Assembly: GCF_040783975.1 (NCBI RefSeq) | Contig: NZ_CP160631.1 | Span: 930,001-994,000, forward strand | Direction of reading: 5' to 3' | Origin: Pantoea sp. Ep11b | GTDB lineage: Bacteria; Pseudomonadota; Gammaproteobacteria; Enterobacterales; Enterobacteriaceae | DNA: 64,000 nt | Part shown: positions 62,510-64,000 of the stretch, one piece after another | Numbering within the stretch: the stretch's first letter is position 1 | How the letters are laid out: every line of letters starts with the position of its first letter | The notes under the pieces: generated by a model | Databases searched by the model: none | What the model was told of the DNA's origin: nothing | The model's input: only the letters and a program-made list of their open reading frames with translations | Made by a program: the position numbers and the translations under genes

Positions 62510-62519
62510 TGGTATACAA
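62510..62519. promoter_or_regulatory. GTATAC palindrome, candidate GntR operator
   Basis: TGGTATACAA with core GTATAC matches the sort of site used by FCD-type GntR regulators. It lies 16 bases before the allophanate hydrolase ATG and just downstream of the predicted transcription start, where a bound repressor would act as a roadblock. The binding protein is presumably the GntR encoded in the operon. Confidence 0.5.
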
Positions 62520-62534
62520 GATGGCATTCAACAG

Positions 62535-62550
62535 AGCAAAGGGTGTGCCA
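62535..62550 (-). promoter_or_regulatory. Sigma-54 promoter of the urea operon
   Basis: On the minus strand TGGCACACCCTTTGCT fits the sigma-54 -24/-12 consensus TGGCAC-N5-TTGCW exactly, with the invariant GG and GC at correct spacing. Predicted transcription starts near 62524, 30 bases before the allophanate hydrolase ATG. Two GCACC half-sites at about 62650-62672 lie roughly 125-150 bp upstream, in the usual range for NtrC enhancers, but no full NtrC palindrome was found. No other gene lies in the 62495-62763 gap. Confidence 0.75.
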
Positions 62551-62763
62551 GTTTTTTAACGCGCTGATTCAACGGGTTAATGACGGTGGTGATAAGATTT
62601 TCTGATGATAATTTGCACAATCGCGGCGCGCAGCCTGAGCGATAGCGGTGCGCCGGGGGTCATGGTGCGTAAATTTTGTGAAGAACATGGCAAGAGTCCG
62701 GTGGCCTGGTTAGCATGAAGACTGTCTGGCAGTTCGCCGGGCCCAGCAACAGAGGAGATTTAC

Positions 62764-64000
62764 GTGGTGAAGTGGCGTAACTGGATGATAGGGATCTGCC
62801 TGGCCGGCACGGCCAGCAGCGCATGGGCCGATTCGCTTGATCAACAACGGCAACGTTATCAACAAATTAAACAGGCCTGGGACAGCAACCAGATGGCCAC
62901 CGTGGATCAGCTCCTGCCGACGCTGCAGGATTATCCGCTTTACCCTTATCTGCAGTATCGCCTGCTGGCGCAGGATCTCGATCAGGAGACCGCGCTGGCC
63001 GTGCAGAACTTTATTCGCCAGTATCCGACGCTGCCGCCTGCGCGATCGCTCAGCACCCGCTTTATCAACGTGCTGGCTTACCGCCAGGACTGGCAGGGCG
63101 TGCTGAACTTCAGCCCGACTGAACCTAAGCCGGTGCAGGCGCGCTGCAACTGGTACTACGCGAAATGGGCCACCGGCCAGCAGCAGGCCGCGTTCGACGG
63201 TGCGAAGCAGATCTGGCTGCGCGGCACGGCGCTGCCTGCGGACTGCGATAAGCTCTTCTCAGTCTGGCAGTCTTCCGGTCAGCTCTCACCGATTACCATC
63301 CTGGAGCGCATCCGGCTGGCGATGAAGGCTGGCAATGACAGCCTGGTAAGTTATCTGGCGAAAACGCTGCCAGCCGATTATCAGACCATGTCTGACGCAG
63401 TGCAGGCGCTGCAGCAGGATCCGCTGACGGTCAGCACCTTCGCCAGCAGCGTCGGTCCCACCGACTTCACCCGCCAGGCGACGATCTACGCCTTTACCCG
63501 TGTGGCGCGGCAGGATATGGAAAATGCCCGCAGCCTGATCCCGATTCTGGTCCGGGCGCAGAAGATGGGGCCGGAGGATGAGCAGGCGCTGAAGGAGATT
63601 GTCGTCTGGCGCATGATGGGCAGCGATCTCACCTCTGAGCAGGCGCGCTGGCGTGATGCGGTGGTGATGAACAGCGAGTCGACCGCGCTGCTGGAACGCC
63701 GGATTCGCCTGGCGCTCACGCAGCACGATCGGCGCGGTCTGAACACCTGGATCGCCCGTCTGCCGCTGGAAGCCAAAGAGAAAGATGAGTGGCAATACTG
63801 GCAGGCCGATCTGCTGTTTGAGAAAGGACGTAAAGAGGAAGCGGAAGAGATCCTGCGTAAGCTGATGCAGGCGCGCGGCTTCTATCCGATGGTAGCCGCT
63901 CAGCGTCTGGGCGTGGATTATCCGCTGCAGGTGGATGAAGCGCCGAAGCCAGACAGCGCCACGGTGCAGGGCCCCGAACTGGCCCGTGTTCGCGAGCTGA
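62764..64000 (+). CDS. slt: Soluble lytic murein transglycosylase, partial (3' end outside window)
   Basis: A 412-codon open frame running off the window end. Signal peptide MIGICLAGTASSAWA, then the helical superhelical U-domain of Slt70: LPTLQDYPLYPYLQYRLLAQ, IRQYPTLPPARSLSTRFINV, ALTQHDRRGLNTWIARLPLE. The catalytic SLT domain (Glu) would lie beyond 64000. The start is GTG 62764 or the adjacent GTG 62767, with GAGGAG 6-9 bases upstream. Periplasmic peptidoglycan-recycling enzyme. In E. coli slt directly follows ettA; here the deo and urea operons are inserted between them. Confidence 0.93.
   Translation, partial: MVKWRNWMIGICLAGTASSAWADSLDQQRQRYQQIKQAWDSNQMATVDQLLPTLQDYPLYPYLQYRLLAQDLDQETALAVQNFIRQYPTLPPARSLSTRFINVLAYRQDWQGVLNFSPTEPKPVQARCNWYYAKWATGQQQAAFDGAKQIWLRGTALPADCDKLFSVWQSSGQLSPITILERIRLAMKAGNDSLVSYLAKTLPADYQTMSDAVQALQQDPLTVSTFASSVGPTDFTRQATIYAFTRVARQDMENARSLIPILVRAQKMGPEDEQALKEIVVWRMMGSDLTSEQARWRDAVVMNSESTALLERRIRLALTQHDRRGLNTWIARLPLEAKEKDEWQYWQADLLFEKGRKEEAEEILRKLMQARGFYPMVAAQRLGVDYPLQVDEAPKPDSATVQGPELARVREL

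Noticed and set aside
62495..62763. Guanidine-I (ykkC) riboswitch upstream of the carboxylase operon
   Set aside because: Many guanidine carboxylase operons carry one, but none of the conserved ykkC core segments were recognised on the minus strand here; a sigma-54 promoter occupies the region.

Overview
The window looks like chromosomal DNA of an enterobacterium, most likely Pantoea or a close Erwiniaceae relative. Protein sequences and gene order match the Escherichia coli 99-100 min region (fhuF, yjjZ, leuVPQ, rsmC, holD, rimI, yjjG, smp, serB, radA, nadR, ettA, slt). Blocks absent from E. coli K-12 are inserted between these core genes. The core is moderately GC-rich. Genus assignment is inference; no 16S gene is present.

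Layout. 1-2325: two stand-alone genes (DUF2382, DUF1176) and a tRNA-Leu(CAA), leuX, a classical island integration site. About 2330-11100: a leuX-linked, partly very AT-rich accessory island. It carries a frameshifted P4-type integrase fragment, a two-gene methyltransferase/putative nuclease module, an IS3-family element, an STM2901-like/DUF1493 pair, a remnant of type I specificity gene hsdS, symE with a probable antisense SymR RNA, and an RNase A-like toxin (frameshifted) with an intact immunity gene. 11150-13700: cdh, a decayed MFS permease, a DJ-1/PfpI gene and decayed DNA. 13727-26814: mixed housekeeping and accessory genes (UPF0149, a serine hydrolase lipoprotein, RcnB-like, MocR regulator, GNAT, a DUF1640-like coiled-coil repeat protein, opgB, tautomerase/LysR, glycosyltransferase, beta-propeller, histidine phosphatase). 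27100-30894: a putative nucleoside catabolic operon (MHS-family MFS, LacI, nucleoside hydrolase) behind a promoter with an 18-bp palindrome between its -35 and -10 boxes. 31034-41948: YbaK, fhuF with a Fur box, a diguanylate cyclase, yjjZ, three tRNA-Leu(CAG), then rsmC-holD-rimI-yjjG, smp, serB-radA-nadR. 41994-44605: zinc-type alcohol dehydrogenase with divergent LysR, and a small protein resembling a lone EcoRII N-terminal domain. 44622-46289: ettA. 46457-50875: deoQ-deoKPX, a deoxyribose operon with two 16-bp DeoR-like operators and a CRP site. 50883-62494: an eight-gene leftward urea operon (allophanate hydrolase, urea carboxylase, GntR, urtABCDE) with a consensus sigma-54 promoter and a GntR-type palindrome. 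62764-end: slt, cut by the window edge.

How the parts work together. The island is a layered foreign-DNA and competition locus comparable to the E. coli immigration control region, with several decaying parts. The methyltransferase has its own HTH and probably represses its own promoter through an inverted repeat over the -10 box. The right half holds two self-contained scavenging systems: deoxyribose uptake and phosphorylation, and high-affinity urea import followed by ATP-dependent urea breakdown without urease. The latter has the promoter architecture of nitrogen-limitation control (sigma-54, presumably NtrC) combined with local GntR control.
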